From CAYYTU01 sp964474655 (GTDB lineage: Bacteria > Chloroflexota > Anaerolineae > B4-G1), in contig CAYYTU010000063.1 of the NCBI GenBank assembly GCA_964474655.1, forward strand, positions 1-15,738: a stretch of 15,738 nt of DNA. Reading direction: 5' to 3'. The position numbers were made by a program, and so were the translations under genes. Within the stretch, counting starts at the first letter, position 1. The number at the start of each line of letters is the position of its first letter. Positions 1 through 6,613 of the stretch are shown here, piece by piece. The notes under the pieces are model-generated. The model saw only the letters and a list, made by a program, of their open reading frames with translations, had not been told where the DNA came from and searched no databases.

Positions 1-500
1 CTTACTATGACAATGTCCTTTGTATCCAGAACTGCTCCGGCACCCGAGACACGCCGAGCATGGATGTTATCCCACGTGCCATCGTTATGCTCCCATACTA
101 CCAGGTATTGTTGATGCTGACCATTATAGGTCACATCTGGAACCCGCCGCTCGGCTCCAGATCCGCCCGCCACGTAGAACGGGCCCCCAACCAATGCGCC
201 GTCCTTCGACACCCGCTGCGCTCGGATATCATCGTTTCCGCCACGGTCATTGTACCAGACCACCAAGTACTCCTCGCGATCGGGATTGTAGGCCACGGCG
301 GGATAAACCTCCTCCAGGCTCTCGACGGTGACGGTGAAGGTGCCTCCGATAGGGCCGCCACCGGCCGCGGCAAGGCGCTGCGCGGGTGATTCGACCTCTG
401 CGGCGCTCGCCGGCCGGCCCAAGCCGACCCCCGCGACGAGCATGATCGCCAGCAGTCCCAGGGCCAACGTCAACGTGAAACCAAGTCTCCTCTTCATCAT
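1..500 (-). CDS. Secreted repeat protein, 5' part only (runs off the window edge)
   Basis: An open frame of 166 codons enters from the window edge without a stop, so the C-terminus is missing. The start at 500 is chosen because GGGAG lies 5 nt upstream; in-frame ATGs at 497 and 512 are alternatives. Residues 1-33 form a signal peptide: basic MMKRR, a long Leu/Ala core, and an ASA site near residues 31-33. The mature part carries two copies of a repeat with a 54-residue period, P.V.YN....YLVVW followed by D.I.ARRVS-like strands (VVW at 80-82 and again at 134-136). This pattern is typical of extracellular beta-propeller proteins made of blades with a conserved W. The gene follows the beta-helix gene by 59 bp in the same direction and may belong to its operon, though a strong palindrome sits between them. 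The ligand or activity cannot be told from this fragment. Confidence 0.85.
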   Translation of the reverse strand, partial: MMKRRLGFTLTLALGLLAIMLVAGVGLGRPASAAEVESPAQRLAAAGGGPIGGTFTVTVESLEEVYPAVAYNPDREEYLVVWYNDRGGNDDIRAQRVSKDGALVGGPFYVAGGSGAERRVPDVTYNGQHQQYLVVWEHNDGTWDNIHARRVSGAGAVLDTKDIVIV

Positions 501-521
501 ATTCGCTCCCATTTTATCTTC

Positions 522-554
522 AGGTGCCACGCACTTGGGAAGTGTGTGGCACCT
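522..554. repeat. 15-bp palindrome with 3-nt loop (REP-like or transcript-end hairpin)
   Basis: Two 15-nt arms, AGGTGCCACGCACTT (522-536) and AAGTGTGTGGCACCT (540-554), are inverted copies separated by GGG. There is a single difference, which would still form a G-U pair in RNA. It begins 5 nt after the stop codon of the beta-helix gene and lies upstream of the next start at 500. No T-run follows on either strand, so a classical intrinsic terminator is not well supported. A dispersed REP-like palindrome or an mRNA-stabilising 3' hairpin is more likely. Confidence 0.6.
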
Positions 555-559
555 ACTTG

Positions 560-2134
560 TTAATTCTCACTCAGCACCAGCGGCAAGAACAGCGTCCACC
601 ACACGCCATCTCCTTCAAACGCCCCGACGTCGTAAGCGCTCCCTTGCGGGCGGGAATTGCCATCCAGGTCCGTTGTCAGCCAGGCGATGGCCCGCCCGGC
701 GTCGATGGCCGGCGAGCCAACGTGCGGGCGATAGTCCGCCGTCAGCAGCGGGTACTTCCGGATGGCGTTGGCGCCAGTGATGGGATCAAGTGTGTTCGAA
801 AAGAGGTTGGTGTCGGCAAGCACCGTGCTGCTGGCGGGCCATGTGTTGGTCACGCCCACCGTGTGCCCGGCAATGACGTTGTTGGTCAGCGTCAGGGCCA
901 CGTTGCGAGCTATCTGGACGCCGCCATTGACGTTATCGGCGACGGTGTTGTTGACCATAAGCACTGACCCCGCAGGAGACCAGGCGTGATCCGCGTGTAC
1001 ACCGCCACCGCCGGAGCTGGCCGTGTTGCGGGCGATGAGGTTGTTGCTCAGCGTGACCGGCTGGCTGCTGGCGACGTGGACCCCGCCCCCGGGCGCCGAG
1101 AAACCACTGACCGCGGGTCCGGCTGCATTGCTGATGATGGTGTTGCGCGTCAGATGCGCCTCGGTCTGGCTCGAAACGTAGACGCCTCCGCCGTAACCGG
1201 CCCAGTTTGGGGCCGCCGAGTTATCATCGATGAGATTGTCGGACAGATAGGCCTTGAAGCCGAAGATGTAGATACCACCGCCGCCCCCGCTAATTTTGTG
1301 CCCAGACGCCTCGTTCCCCCGAATGGTGTTGGTCAATAGGTCCGCCTGAGCTACGCCATAAAGATAGATGCCTCCACCTTCCCCGCCGGAGCCGGTGATG
1401 CTGCCCGTGTTGTTCAGGATTTCATTGGTCTCCAAGCGCGTCGTGGCATATCGGACGAAGATGCCTCCTCCGGTGGAATAGTACTGAGATGAGGAATTGG
1501 TATTGGCCGTGTTGCTTACGATGCGATTGCCCCAGATTTCGACAACCCCATCGGAACCGGTGTAGGCATAGATGCCGCCCCCTCTGCCCATCTCGCCAGA
1601 CGTGTTCGCCACATTGTCCGTGATGACGCAGTCTCCCACGTGGAGGATGGTGTCTCTGGCGTAGATGCCCCCGCCGCAGCCATCGGTGCCGCAGTTGCCG
1701 CTTCCGTCGCCGTGGGTGAGCGTCAGGAACTCCATCAGCACGTCGCCGGCGCTGGTGATGCTGATCACCGAGCCGCCCCACCGCGCGTCGAACGTCGTCC
1801 GATTGAAGACTGGATCGTGGTTGGAACAGCTCTGGTCGAAGCCACCAAAGATCCTCAGTTCCTTGGTGATCACCGCCACCGTCCCCAAAAGTTCAGTGTA
1901 CGTGCCGCCAGCGATGCGGATCTCGTTCCCCCAGCTGGCGGCATCTATCGCCGCCTGTACCGACCCGTAGCATCCTCCGCCGCAGACGGCGTCACAGCCC
2001 GTCCCACTCTGGTTGACGCAATGGACGCCTGGAGCGGCCCGCGCCGGCTCCATCGCCGCTGCCCAGAGCAGCAGCCCGGTCAGTACCAGCCCCAACGAGA
2101 TTGCCAACGCCGCTTGAATCACTCGTTTCCTCAT
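560..2134 (-). CDS. Secreted right-handed beta-helix protein with choice-of-anchor-type C-terminal segment and LPLV tail
   Basis: A 524-residue exported protein. Residues 1-33 are a signal peptide (MRKR, Leu-rich core, ARA at 31-33). Residues about 38-90 contain paired cysteines and the segment Y.SVQAAIDAAS.G.EIRIAGGTYTE, the usual entry strand of parallel beta-helix proteins. Residues about 130-440 are a series of coils with G-G-G-I/V-Y or G-G-G-V-H followed by N.I..N.A, as in PbH1 pectate-lyase-like repeats. Residues 461-507 (YPLLTADYRPHVGSPAIDAG ... DVGAFE) match the segment usually found next to surface-anchoring tails in this class. The protein ends in FLPLVLSEN. No catalytic residues could be assigned, so it may be an adhesin, a glycan-binding protein or a lyase. 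Its ATG overlaps the stop of the upstream small gene (ATGA), and GGAGGGAGGAAGAGG precedes it inside that gene. Confidence 0.93.
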   Translation of the reverse strand: MRKRVIQAALAISLGLVLTGLLLWAAAMEPARAAPGVHCVNQSGTGCDAVCGGGCYGSVQAAIDAASWGNEIRIAGGTYTELLGTVAVITKELRIFGGFDQSCSNHDPVFNRTTFDARWGGSVISITSAGDVLMEFLTLTHGDGSGNCGTDGCGGGIYARDTILHVGDCVITDNVANTSGEMGRGGGIYAYTGSDGVVEIWGNRIVSNTANTNSSSQYYSTGGGIFVRYATTRLETNEILNNTGSITGSGGEGGGIYLYGVAQADLLTNTIRGNEASGHKISGGGGGIYIFGFKAYLSDNLIDDNSAAPNWAGYGGGVYVSSQTEAHLTRNTIISNAAGPAVSGFSAPGGGVHVASSQPVTLSNNLIARNTASSGGGGVHADHAWSPAGSVLMVNNTVADNVNGGVQIARNVALTLTNNVIAGHTVGVTNTWPASSTVLADTNLFSNTLDPITGANAIRKYPLLTADYRPHVGSPAIDAGRAIAWLTTDLDGNSRPQGSAYDVGAFEGDGVWWTLFLPLVLSEN

Positions 2135-2385
2135 CCTCTTCCTCCCTCCAAATCTTCATCCTCACGTTTCACTCTCCCGGTCTCTTCTCCCTCGCCGCCG
2201 GCCATGATGCCGAAGCCGCGCAGGAACCCCAGCAAGTCGTCCGGGTCCGTAAACGCGATGCCCGCGCCGCTCTGCACGTGCTCGACGCGGCCGCGCCACT
2301 GCAGGCCAGCGGCCGAGTGCTCCCGCCAGAAGCGAACCACGAAGGTGCTGAGCGGTGATGCGGGCGCCGACGTTGGGTCGTCCAT
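2131..2385 (-). CDS. Small soluble protein of unknown function, translationally coupled to the beta-helix gene
   Basis: This encodes 84 residues from an ATG preceded by GAGGAGGGA at good spacing. The core, FVVRFWREH....LQWRGRVEHVQSG, then D.DDLLGFLRGFGI, is a compact pattern I associate with short uncharacterised proteins of Chloroflexota. The tail after about residue 62 is charged and probably disordered. There is no signal peptide or membrane segment, so it should be cytoplasmic, unlike the product of the coupled downstream gene. Its TGA overlaps the ATG of that gene in the sequence ATGA, which points to coupled translation and a shared transcript. The function is unknown; it could regulate or assist production of the secreted partner. 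Recognition of the family is from memory and not checked. Confidence 0.75.
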   Translation of the reverse strand: MDDPTSAPASPLSTFVVRFWREHSAAGLQWRGRVEHVQSGAGIAFTDPDDLLGFLRGFGIMAGGEGEETGRVKREDEDLEGGRG

Positions 2386-2445
2386 GTTCGTCCCTCCTCA
2401 GTCAGATGCGCGAGCTTGCAGCGATTGGGTCGATGAATTACGTCG

Positions 2446-2473
2446 GTTATACTTTATCACAGAGGTCTCAAAG
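2446..2473 (-). promoter_or_regulatory. Candidate promoter for the small-protein/beta-helix operon
   Basis: On the minus strand CTTTGA (2473-2468) and TATAAC (2451-2446) are separated by 16 bp and lie about 60 bp upstream of the start at 2385. An overlapping alternative -10 is TGTGATAAA (GATAAA at 2458-2453). The -35 match is poor, which would fit an activator-dependent promoter. The assignment is by eye. Confidence 0.35.
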
Positions 2474-2483
2474 AAGTCTCAAA
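2465..2483 (-). promoter_or_regulatory. Two direct repeats TTTGAGAC with an 11-bp period (possible SARP-type operator)
   Basis: The octamer TTTGAGAC occurs at 2483-2476 and 2472-2465 on the minus strand, separated by TTC, so the period is exactly 11 bp. The second copy overlaps the -35 region of the candidate promoter and ends 6 bp before a GATAAA element. SARP regulators of the ActII-ORF4/DnrI/AfsR type are known to bind heptameric direct repeats spaced by one helical turn a few bp upstream of the -10. Two BTAD/SARP-like regulators are encoded nearby. The repeat is seen directly; the binding role is inferred. Confidence 0.4.
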
Positions 2484-2653
2484 AAGGGGGGAAAGAGAGA
2501 CGGTCGATCAATAGACCAATTCTGGATTGTGATGGAGGTGTCAACGGATGGCTGTCAACGGATTTTGAGAGCGGATTCAGAGGATTAAACGGCCTAGGAA
2601 AGCGGAAGGTCAGGGGGAAGGGCATATGCGTCAACTTAAGGCTAGCGACCGCT

Positions 2654-2717
2654 GGTTGAGTAGCTCGAAGCCCCTGGACAGACTCAGGATAAACTCCGCG
2701 AAGAGCGTATCGAAACC
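2654..2717. repeat. REP-like intergenic repeat with ends GGTTGAGTAG ... CGTATCGAAACC
   Basis: This 64-bp segment starts GGTTGAGTAGCTCGAAG and ends CGAAGAGCGTATCGAAACC, so its two ends form an imperfect inverted repeat. Read on the minus strand it has the outline GGTTTCGATACGCTC ... CTACTCAACC. From memory, dispersed repeats of this outline are common in intergenic regions of GC-rich bacteria. No second copy exists in the window, so the repetitive nature is not shown by this sequence alone. Confidence 0.4.
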
Positions 2718-2733
2718 AAGGGAGCAGTCAGTT

Positions 2734-2798
2734 CCGTAGGACGTGACTACGGGGCGGGTCTCGCGAGGCCACTTGGCCTCGACGCGCCTTTCTGGCGC
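2734..2798. repeat. Cluster of three short perfect hairpins
   Basis: Three consecutive inverted repeats lie within 65 bp: CCGTAG/CTACGG (2734-2752, 7-nt loop), CGAGGCC/GGCCTCG (2764-2781, 4-nt loop) and GCGCC/GGCGC (2784-2798, 5-nt loop). They directly follow the REP-like repeat and may be part of one composite element. A structured non-coding RNA is possible but no known family was recognised. Confidence 0.4.
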
Positions 2799-2849
2799 TA
2801 CTCGGCCGGCGCTTCTCGCTAGATTAACTTTTAAGCTTATGCATATGTC

Positions 2850-2882
2850 CCCCATCCCCCTGCCTGCGGTCAGGGGATGGGG
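2850..2882. repeat. 12-bp hairpin with one bulge downstream of regulator A
   Basis: CCCCATCCCCCTG (2850-2862) pairs with CAGGGGATGGGG (2871-2882), leaving one bulged C and an 8-nt loop. It is about 150 bp past the stop of regulator A. No T-run follows on the minus strand, so it is listed as a repeat and not as a terminator. Confidence 0.45.
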
Positions 2883-3000
2883 AGAGATCCGCCTGGATGG
2901 CGACCCGAAAATAGGAAGTCAGTCTCGCGGGGCGGCAGGTAGGCTGGCTTTGTTGGGCTTGTCTTGAGGGGGCGCTGCGACGTATTATGCAGCTGGTTCA

Positions 3001-3016
3001 AGACGGCTCCCCGTCT
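3001..3016 (-). terminator. Weak hairpin just after regulator A
   Basis: AGACGG and CCGTCT form a 6-bp perfect stem with a 4-nt loop, about 20 nt after the TAA of regulator A. Only TTG follows on the minus strand, so intrinsic termination would be weak. Position is the main argument. Confidence 0.25.
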
Positions 3017-3035
3017 AACCTGCCGCCAACTTGCC

Positions 3036-6000
3036 TTACAGAGACTCGTTCAACAACCCTCGCGCCCTGGCCAGGTGCCATTCCGCGCCGATCGCGGCAA
3101 ACCGGCCCTCGGCCCGCTGGAGCAGCGCCGCGTCGCCGAGCCGCGCGCCCATCTCCAGCGTAGTCAGCGCTGCGTCGTAATCGTGCGCCATCGCTGCCGC
3201 CAGGGTCAGACTGCGCTGCCACCACTTTTGTGCGACCGTCGGGTTGCCCTTCAGCCACGCGCACGTGCCCCGCAGGCGCATCGCCTCCGGCCGGCCGGGT
3301 CGATACCCCTTGCTGTGCTTCAAGGCCGCCCGACAGGCTCCCCTGGCCCGCTTCAGCCAGGTCTCTCGGGCGGATTCGTCGTCTCGCTCGGCCGCCAGCA
3401 GATACGCCTCGACCAGCCCGTTCAGGAAGCGCCCCAGCGAGTCGCCGGCCACGCTGCGCTGCGCGGCGATCTCCTCGGCCTCCTCCAATATCGTCACCGC
3501 CTGCTGCCACTGTCCTCGGCGCAGGTAACACTTGCCCAGCTCGCCCTGCACTTCCACCAGACTTATGTAATCCGGGATCTCCTCGGCCAGGGCCGCAGCC
3601 CGCCGCAGGTGGGCGATGGCATCATCCAGGCGCCCCTGGTGCCGCCGGATGATGCCCAGGGCCTCCTCGCCGCAGCACAGCGCCCACCGGTCGGCCACCT
3701 CGCGCCCGGTGCGCAGGATCTCCTGGGCGTGCTCCAGGGCCTCGCTCAGCTCCCCGCGATGCTCGTGCACGTAAAAGTTCAGCAGGGTCGCCAGCGCCCA
3801 GCGGTGCGCGTCGCCGGCGTCCCGGTACGCCTTGGCCGACCGCCGGGCGTGCATCAGCGCGTCCTGCTCCTCGCCCAGCAGATAGTGATGGTAGGCCAGA
3901 CCCTGATAGACGAATCCAATCGTCCCGGCGTCGTCGATCTGTGGGATCTGAGCCGCGGCCCGGCGATGGAAATATCCCGCCAGGGGAGAGAGGGACATAA
4001 AGTCGAGCGCGAAGGCCAACGCTCCGGCCGCCAACGCATCCCCCCGCGGAAACTGAATCCGCTCCGCGGCGTTTAGGGCCCGGAGCGCCATCAACAGGAA
4101 CGATTCGTGGTCAGGCAGCAGGGCGTAAATCCAGCCGATGAAGGTGTAGATATCCACCTCTTCCTTGATGGCTGCGGGGTCGTCGGCAGCGCCCCGCCGC
4201 AGGAGCCGCTGCGGCACCAGGCGATGGACGACCTGGCGGACCAGCGCGCCGACGATGGCCCACCGGATCGCGCGGCGCGAGGTGGGGAACGGGCGGCCCA
4301 GCAAGGTCAGCGCCCGCTGCAGGCGCTCGATCGCCTGGGTGTATTCCCCGCGGCGGAAGAAGCATTCGCCCATGCGGTGCTCCAGGATCGCCCGCTGGAG
4401 CGGATCCCAATCGCTGCCGGCCCTGCTCTCGTAGGCCGCCATAGCGCGCCGGTAGTAGTCCAGGGCCTCAGCGTCCGCGGCGACCCGGGCCGCCTGCTCG
4501 CCCGCCCGGAACAGATACTCCTGCGCCTGCGTCCAGGCCTCGGCGCGCACGTAGTGGTAGGCCACCTCGGCGCTGGCGGTCGGATCGTCGGCGCGCAGCT
4601 CGACCAGCGCCTCGGCCACTCGCCGGTGCAGCCAACAGCGGTGCCGGTCATCCAGGCGCTCCCGCACGATCTCTCGCACCAGGTGATGATCGAAGGCGTA
4701 GTCCTGGCCGAAGAAGCCCCTGCCCTCGCGCACCAGGCGCCGACGCAGAAGCTCGTCCAGCGCCTCCAGAGTGGCCTCCTCGTCCCGCCCCCAGCTCCGC
4801 TGGAGGACTTCGAAGTCGAAGGTTCGCCCGGCGACGGCGGCGGTCTCGATCGCTTTGGCCGCCTCTGGCCCGAGTCGGTTCAGGCGCATGGCGACGGCCC
4901 GCCGGATGGAATCGGGCACCGGTATCTCAGCGAGCGGAGCGGCGGCGACCCATCGCCCTTCATCCAGCCGGAGATACTCCGCCTCCAGCAGCGCCCGCTG
5001 GGTCTCCAGGACGAAGAAGGGATTCCCCTCCGTGTGTTGGTGGACGTCCGCCACCACCGGAGCGCCGAGGCCGCTCATCCACCGGGCCAGATCCGCACGG
5101 GAGAGCCGGGAGAGCTTCAACTCCTCGCCCAACCCCTCGTGCTGCAGCCGACGAATCAGATTGCGCGCCGCGCCGTCGGGAGCGAGCTCCTCCGGCCGGT
5201 AGGTGGCGACGAGCAGCAAGGGGGACTCGCCCAGATGGCGAGCCAGGTAATGCAGCCAGGCCAGCGTCGAGTCGTGCGCCCAGTGGAGATCCTCCAGCGT
5301 CAGCAGGAGCGGGTTCTGGTCCCCCAGCTCCAGCAGCAGCGAGGTGAAGACGTGAAAGAGACAGGTCTGCCCACCCTCGGCGAGGGGGCTGCCCTGGAAG
5401 TGGGGCGGCAGGTGAGCCTCCAGCTCGGGCGCCAGGCGGGCCAGGTCGGCGAGCTGCCAGGAGGAGAGGCGCTGCAAGATACCTTCCCCGACGAGGTCCA
5501 GCACGGCGCGCAAGAGCTCGGCCAGGGGGCTGACGGGCAGCGTGCGTTCGTGCTCATAGCAGGCCGCGCCAGCCACCCACACACCCCGCTGCCCGACGCG
5601 CCGCGCCAGCTCCTCGACCAGGCGGGTTTTGCCGACGCCCGCCTCACCCCGCAGGAGCACGACCCGGCCTCGCCCTCTCTCGGCCTCCCGCCAGCATGCT
5701 TGCAGATGGGCCAGTTCCTCATCCCGGCCCACCAGCGGGCTGGTCGCTCCCACGTCCAGGGGATCATAGGGTTTAGAAATAGCCGGCGCCGCCATCGGGG
5801 ACAGCTCTTCGAGGGGCGGTGCCGATGGCGCGGGACCGACGGCAAAGCGGCCCTCCAGAATCTCTCGGTGGAGCGTGGTCGTCTCGGGCATCGGCTCCGC
5901 GTCCAGTTCCGCCTGCACGCGCTCCCGGCAGCGGCGGTACTGCTCCAGGGCCGCGTTGCGTCGTCCCAGCCGGCAGTAGGCCCGCATAGCCGCCCGATGA

Positions 6001-6557
6001 GCGTCCTCGCGCAGCGGATCCTCCTTCAGCAACCGCAGCGCCGTGGTCAGCGCCGACTCGTGCTGGGCCTGATCCTCGTAGGTGCTCATCAGATAGGCCA
6101 GCGCGTCGAGATAGAGCGCCTCCAGCCGATACCGCTCGTTGATGACCCAGTCGTCGTAGAAGCCGTTCAGGAAGGGGCCGCGGTAGAGCGATGCTGCCTC
6201 CTGCAGGTCGGATGCCTCCTCGCGCTTAACCAGCGCCTCGAACGCGTCCACGTCGAGCCATAGATCGGCCTGCGGATCGAACTGGACGGTGTGATGGTCG
6301 CTGAGGATCACCTCCTCGTCGGGGAGACAGCGGCGAATGCGCCACAGGGCGGTGGAGAGCGAGTGCCGCGCTTTCTGCTCCGGGCGCTCGCCCCAGAAGA
6401 GAGTGGACAGGTGCTCGCGCGGCTGAGGCTGGCTGCGATGCAGGATCAGATAGGCCAGCAGAGAACGGGCCTTGAGCGTGGTCGGCAGAGATAACACCCG
6501 GTCCTCGTTGTCCAGAAGCTCCAAATGACCCAGGAGATGAATTTTGAGCAAGGGCAT
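3036..6557 (-). CDS. BTAD/SARP-type transcriptional regulator with AAA ATPase and TPR array (regulator A)
   Basis: A 1173-residue predicted cytoplasmic regulator. Residues 1-95 are an OmpR-like winged helix (MPLLKIHLLGHLELL, then LKARSLLAYLILH and LSTALWRIRR). Residues about 100-235 are the BTAD helical-repeat domain (LDVDAFEALV ... PLREDAHRAAMRAYCRLGRR). A linker leads to SPLVGRDEELAHL, the entry to an ATPase with Walker A GEAGVGKT (304-311), Walker B LLLTLEDLHWA (417-427) and ATYRPEE (451-457). From about residue 640 to the end, helical pairs fit a TPR array. This is the AfsR/large-SARP architecture, in which ATP binding and TPR-mediated sensing control DNA binding. The start is fixed by homology-like N-terminus; AGAAGGG lies 10 nt upstream, slightly far. 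Only 56 bp separate it from the lipoprotein gene, so the two are probably cotranscribed and may be functionally linked. The signal sensed is unknown. Confidence 0.93.
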   Translation of the reverse strand: MPLLKIHLLGHLELLDNEDRVLSLPTTLKARSLLAYLILHRSQPQPREHLSTLFWGERPEQKARHSLSTALWRIRRCLPDEEVILSDHHTVQFDPQADLWLDVDAFEALVKREEASDLQEAASLYRGPFLNGFYDDWVINERYRLEALYLDALAYLMSTYEDQAQHESALTTALRLLKEDPLREDAHRAAMRAYCRLGRRNAALEQYRRCRERVQAELDAEPMPETTTLHREILEGRFAVGPAPSAPPLEELSPMAAPAISKPYDPLDVGATSPLVGRDEELAHLQACWREAERGRGRVVLLRGEAGVGKTRLVEELARRVGQRGVWVAGAACYEHERTLPVSPLAELLRAVLDLVGEGILQRLSSWQLADLARLAPELEAHLPPHFQGSPLAEGGQTCLFHVFTSLLLELGDQNPLLLTLEDLHWAHDSTLAWLHYLARHLGESPLLLVATYRPEELAPDGAARNLIRRLQHEGLGEELKLSRLSRADLARWMSGLGAPVVADVHQHTEGNPFFVLETQRALLEAEYLRLDEGRWVAAAPLAEIPVPDSIRRAVAMRLNRLGPEAAKAIETAAVAGRTFDFEVLQRSWGRDEEATLEALDELLRRRLVREGRGFFGQDYAFDHHLVREIVRERLDDRHRCWLHRRVAEALVELRADDPTASAEVAYHYVRAEAWTQAQEYLFRAGEQAARVAADAEALDYYRRAMAAYESRAGSDWDPLQRAILEHRMGECFFRRGEYTQAIERLQRALTLLGRPFPTSRRAIRWAIVGALVRQVVHRLVPQRLLRRGAADDPAAIKEEVDIYTFIGWIYALLPDHESFLLMALRALNAAERIQFPRGDALAAGALAFALDFMSLSPLAGYFHRRAAAQIPQIDDAGTIGFVYQGLAYHHYLLGEEQDALMHARRSAKAYRDAGDAHRWALATLLNFYVHEHRGELSEALEHAQEILRTGREVADRWALCCGEEALGIIRRHQGRLDDAIAHLRRAAALAEEIPDYISLVEVQGELGKCYLRRGQWQQAVTILEEAEEIAAQRSVAGDSLGRFLNGLVEAYLLAAERDDESARETWLKRARGACRAALKHSKGYRPGRPEAMRLRGTCAWLKGNPTVAQKWWQRSLTLAAAMAHDYDAALTTLEMGARLGDAALLQRAEGRFAAIGAEWHLARARGLLNESL

Positions 6558-6578
6558 TTAGGAAAGACCCTTCTCTGA

Positions 6579-6605
6579 GGAGACTCGGTCATAAAGGGGA
6601 GACTC
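6579..6605. repeat. Direct repeat GGAGACTC, 19-bp period, in the lipoprotein/regulator A gap
   Basis: GGAGACTC occurs at 6579-6586 and 6598-6605, between the lipoprotein stop (6614) and the regulator A start (6557). It could be a regulatory site, but 8-bp repeats arise by chance easily. Confidence 0.25.
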
Positions 6606-6613
6606 CATCCTTT

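Larger units (their letters stand above)
2386..3035. other. 650-bp non-coding interval rich in repeats and palindromes
   Basis: No convincing gene lies between regulator A (stop at 3036) and the small protein (start at 2385). The part near 2446-2483 holds the candidate promoter and 11-bp-period repeat. The sequence TGTCAACGGAT occurs twice with a 14-bp period (2539-2549 and 2553-2563), giving two TTGACA hexamers on the minus strand but no good -10 element at 17 bp. Positions 2654-2717 hold a REP-like repeat, 2734-2798 three small hairpins, 2850-2882 a larger hairpin, and 3001-3016 a short hairpin after regulator A. Confidence 0.6.

Noticed and set aside
2446..2558. A consensus promoter using the TTGACA hexamers
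   Set aside because: No acceptable -10 lies 16-18 bp downstream of either hexamer; the promoter nearer to the gene is preferred.
1640..2659. A 339-codon plus-strand frame crossing the beta-helix gene, the small gene and the gap
   Set aside because: It spans three unrelated minus-strand elements and its translation is low-complexity; no ribosome site or motif.
2631..2855. A 74-codon minus-strand frame in the 650-bp gap
   Set aside because: It is made of the REP-like repeat and the hairpin cluster, so the open frame is better explained by repeat composition than by a gene.
2964..4076. A 370-codon open frame on the plus strand
   Set aside because: Most of it is antisense to the TPR end of regulator A, and the composition (Arg/Pro/Gln-rich) is typical of a shadow frame.
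4107..6263. A 718-codon open frame on the plus strand, antisense to regulator A
   Set aside because: It lies wholly opposite a gene with clear domain motifs. Long antisense frames are common in GC-rich genes, and its translation shows no recognisable motif or ribosome site.
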